A stretch of DNA of 64,000 nucleotides from positions 68,787,261-68,851,260 of the forward strand of contig NC_134845.1 in assembly GCF_965363235.1 (NCBI RefSeq), read 5' to 3'. Under the pieces are notes generated by a model. The model did not search any database. It was not told the DNA's origin and saw only the letters and a program-made list of their open reading frames with translations. A program made the position numbers and the translations under genes. Each line of letters opens with the position of its first letter. The first letter of the stretch is position 1. The DNA comes from Mytilus galloprovincialis. Its lineage: Eukaryota; Mollusca; Bivalvia; Mytilida; Mytilidae. Shown here one piece after another: positions 60,736-64,000 of the stretch.

Positions 60736-60811
60736 CCAATTAGTATTCAGAAACAAGCATCAAGTGCTTATATTAATAAGCACTTGATGCTTGTTTCTGA
60801 ATACTAATTGG
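60736..60811. repeat. perfect hairpin, 36-bp arms, 4-base loop
   Basis: The left arm 60736-60771, beginning CCAATTAGTATTCAGAAACA, is exactly complementary to 60776-60811, with loop ATTA. No mismatch was found by eye. Confidence 0.95.
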
Positions 60812-60967
60812 GAAGGTGTTTTATAAAATATACTTGCATTATTCATAATAAAATATTGTTACACCAAACATGTAAAAAATAAGGATATAGCAGTCAACAT
60901 TGTGTTTTTATCTTAATCACTTTAAAACTCACAAATATATACACAAACATTAACCATGGCCCAATTA

Positions 60968-61250
60968 CACAATGATGGGATGTATAAGTATAGAGCCAAG
61001 TCATATATTACAAAGAAACACAAATAGTCAAATCGACAAAGCATATAAGGAAAAATAAAAGACAAGAATACAGAAATTATCATAAAACAATAACAAAATG
61101 ACAGGATGTATAACAGAGCCACGTCATATATAATAAAGACACATAAAAAGGCATATAGACAAAGCATATTAGTTAAAATGAAAGACAAGAGTACACAACT
61201 AATCATAGATCAATAACACAATGACGGAATGTATAAGTACCGAGCCACGT
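60968..61250. repeat. ~121-bp tandem repeat, about 2.3 units
   Basis: The phrase ACAATGAYGGRATGTATAAG followed by GAGCCACGTCA recurs at about 60970, 61092 and 61218. It lies next to the RT fossil and may be part of the same element's tail. Confidence 0.7.
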
Positions 61251-61399
61251 CAAATGAATACAACCAAAACAACAGACAAAACAGTAAAAATAATATTCAT
61301 AAAGACAAATTTAAGAATTCTATAACACGTTATTAAGATGATAAACAACTTCATTATCCATAATCTATACTTCAGAACCTTGGTAGCTTCCGAAGAATT

Positions 61400-61960
61400 T
61401 AAGAAAAAGGACGAGACGTTCTTTGACATATCCCTGGTTCATCAACTTTCTGCTTAGACACTGGTGGCGTTTTAAAATTCGCAGTAGTAACTGCATGCTC
61501 TTGAATACCGAAAAAGTTGGGAATGTATATCCAATATGCAAATGAAGTTGATATATTGCTACTTAGGTTGGGGGATTTCATAATTTCAAAATTAAAATCG
61601 TCTTGTTTGTAATAGATTCTTGTACTGAGATGACTCTGTATGTCAAATTAGAGGTATAAGTTTAAAAATAAGACAGAAGAGGCCATGTCTGTTGTTTCTT
61701 TAATTTCTAGTTCTAGGGGATATATTTTTTTAAATCCGGTCAAAAAGGTTTGGATTGTCAATGAAAAGAACATCATCAATATATATGAATTTGAAATTCA
61801 ATGATCTGGCCTCTTTAATCTTTTTGTTTTTGAGATTCATATGAAAATAAGAAGAAACCGACAAGGAGAGGCGTACATATCGTTCCCATAGGAATGTTCG
61901 AATGCCAGTAAAACAATTATCGATCATAAAACAATGGTTGATGATGTACATGAATTAGCA
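61400..61960 (-). mobile_element. second reverse-transcriptase fossil
   Basis: The minus strand shows remnants of the same type of RT as at 20.6-22.7 kb: an ARSLNFKFIYIDDVLFIDNP segment carrying the YIDD catalytic motif, and a LSSNISTSFAYWIYI segment corresponding to the region before the C-terminal part. It is broken in several places and only a fragment remains. Confidence 0.6.
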
Positions 61961-61979
61961 AGTAGCAAAACACAAATAT

Positions 61980-64000
61980 AGAATATAGAAAGCGATAAAA
62001 GGTTCCATCATAAAATTATAATAGCAATTCAAACGAGAAGAAAAGTCCTTATTGTACTAAAATGAATACAAATATGACAGACAGCAACCAACGCCACTAT
62101 ATTACTGGCTTCTGGATTGGAACATTCACATGCATAATATGACATTTATAGGATTAATAAAACGTGTCTACTTATATCTGATACTCCTTCTTATTCGGAC
62201 AAAGGTGTACACGCACAACACAACGCAACTGTGTAAAATTCAGGTTGAAACATCAAATCGATATGATAAGGTAACGGAACGTTTACGTGGAGTACAGACT
62301 GTATCCGAACAACCCTCTTAACTCCCCATAAAGATAAAATATAATTTATGAAAGATATTGATGTATATATAAAACGCATGAAATTACTCCATGTCAATCG
62401 TTCAAATAACGTATTAACAGTAAACACTCGATCTACATATTAACATCTCGTATTATGGAATGTTAACTATAATATAGATCATTTCGTCAATGACGTTTCG
62501 TTTAGTTGTATACTTTTTCAATACTGCTGTTAAAATTTGATTTGATTTTCATTTTTGCATGTTTTATAATGATATATTGCATTTTTTTTATTGTCGCGAA
62601 ATAAGGCACTTAGCCTCATTTCACATTTAATTTGATAACATCTTAACAATCTGTGATATAACTGATTAAGATGTTTAATGGACGATAGTGGGTGTATAGT
62701 GAATTTGGAATTTCAAAATAAAGTCAACAATCACTATCAAAATAATAATATGATGTTTTTAGTTTTATAGATTTTAGTAACAACCAGAATACAGAATGAT
62801 CCGTCAAGGTAATGTGCCTTAATTTTTGTACTGATTCACTGTCTGTTCTGAAAGGTTTTATCCGAATAAACACGAGTCCTTCAATTTCACACGATTAAAG
62901 TCCTAAATGTGTATGTTAATTTTGTGGAAATATATATTGCATTCTGCATAGTACAAGATAAGGACTGGATATTCAAGTACGGGACACTAAGCTATCACAA
63001 CTTTCAATGATTTTTTTTAACTCCTTTTGTTTCAATGTCTCTTGAAATTATGTATTGGTGTATTGGAGCGCTAGGACTGGATCAACCGGGAAAAACAATT
63101 TTGTAACTATTAAACTATTAACTATAATAGTAACTCTAAACAGTACTTGATTACGTTCTAGCTAATATAAATGTATAAATAAATATGAATATGTTCATTT
63201 GCTATTACAATACAATTTTAATTTAACTTACACTTAATTTAACTGTTAGATCTTTAATTGTTGCATTTATAAAATTCAAGAGCATTTTATATATGTATCC
63301 CACACTAATAAGTGCTCGACATCGTATAGACATGTTTTTGTTGACCTTGAAATTTATGTGTGTCTTTTAACCGATTTTTTTTTTTATTAATACATTTGTA
63401 AATATTTAAGATATTTGTGTTTGGTTAAGATACTGTATAAACAAGATTACGTGTTTGTTTTGTATTGATATTATAGTTATCATCTGTCTGTATCAATTTG
63501 GAAAACATCTTACAGTTGACTAATGTATATTAATATATGCATAAACATGGTCGATATTAGGAAATCGAATATACATGTATAATTGTTAGTTCATTAATTA
63601 AAAATAAAATGGAGTTACAATTTCATTCACGACATATTAAATAGGAACGATTATTATCTCAGTTATCATTTTTTTTATATAAAATAAGTACAAAATAGTT
63701 TGCATTTTTTTTTCAAATTTCAAGCGTTATTTATTTGACTGCGATAAAACTATTCCACCGCAAGCGTCATTAGGGTTCGCGGATTTTACAACGTACGTAC
63801 AGGATTGGAGGATTTAAAAAAAAATTGCAAGACTAACGACGTCAAATCTTACCTATTGTATCTAGGGTTGAAAGTCAGTTCAAGACGCATCCGTTTCATT
63901 TCAGAATATTGATGAAGTTAACGTTATGGATGGGTTTATGCTTTTTATATAACTATAGTTTATGTATCACCCCATTTATTGTCTGTTGTCATTTTGGATT
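61980..64000. other. no gene seen
   Basis: AT-rich. Short open frames at 62130 and 62191 lie on opposite strands of the same sequence and have no support. Confidence 0.45.

Noticed and set aside
60922-61206. Hydrophobic 94-codon minus-strand frame
   Set aside because: It is the translation of a ~121-bp tandem repeat.

Overview
The window looks like bivalve mollusc nuclear DNA, most likely a marine mussel (Mytilus group). It is AT-rich and intron-rich. Genes are sparse and have small exons joined by GT-AG introns. Most of the sequence is short dispersed repeats, miniature inverted-repeat elements (MITEs), foldback elements and degraded retroelement tails. The organism call rests on recognising mussel-type repeats and on a B-box/SPRY gene style common in bivalves. 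No database search was possible.

Four multi-exon genes can be built from splice sites and reading-frame phase. (1) Minus strand, 11115 to 3345: a secreted protein with a signal-peptide exon followed by five cysteine-rich module exons. Every internal junction is phase 1, and an 82-bp tandem duplication has made two extra mini-exon copies. (2) Plus strand, 18795 to 26125: a RING-less TRIM-like gene (two B-boxes, coiled coil, PRY-SPRY). Intron 1 is 4.75 kb and carries an antisense reverse-transcriptase element, itself split by a MITE; exon 1 has a one-base frame break. (3) Minus strand, 45758 to 41872: an uncharacterised protein of about 452 aa in three exons, tentatively PD-(D/E)XK-nuclease-like. 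(4) Plus strand, 56859 to 59037: a small secreted 11-cysteine protein in three exons with a poly(A) signal. A decayed ankyrin-repeat segment lies at 47.88-48.49 kb.

The most striking mobile-element signal is a 5.94-kb element at 31345-37287. Its 54-bp terminal inverted repeats are identical and begin CACAGTG, it is flanked by a 5-bp TATTT duplication, and it carries symmetrical subterminal repeats. Heptamer plus 5-bp duplication is the signature of the Transib/RAG superfamily, but no transposase is visible, so it would be a non-autonomous member. Inside it sit two interlaced foldback elements (32.85-36.47 kb).

Region by region: 0-3.3 kb is a 52-bp minisatellite plus unique or repeat DNA. 3.3-11.2 kb is the cysteine-module gene, with an ACGCGTT palindrome array in one intron. 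11.2-18.7 kb is repeats, including a tRNA-headed SINE cluster folded into a ~1-kb palindrome. 18.7-26.2 kb is the TRIM-like gene. 26.2-41.8 kb is repeats and the CACAGTG element. 41.8-45.8 kb is the nuclease-like gene. 46-56.8 kb is repeats, the ankyrin remnant and several hairpins. 56.8-59.1 kb is the small secreted gene. 59.1-64 kb is repeats, a perfect 36-bp-arm hairpin and a second reverse-transcriptase fossil. I see no functional link between the four genes.
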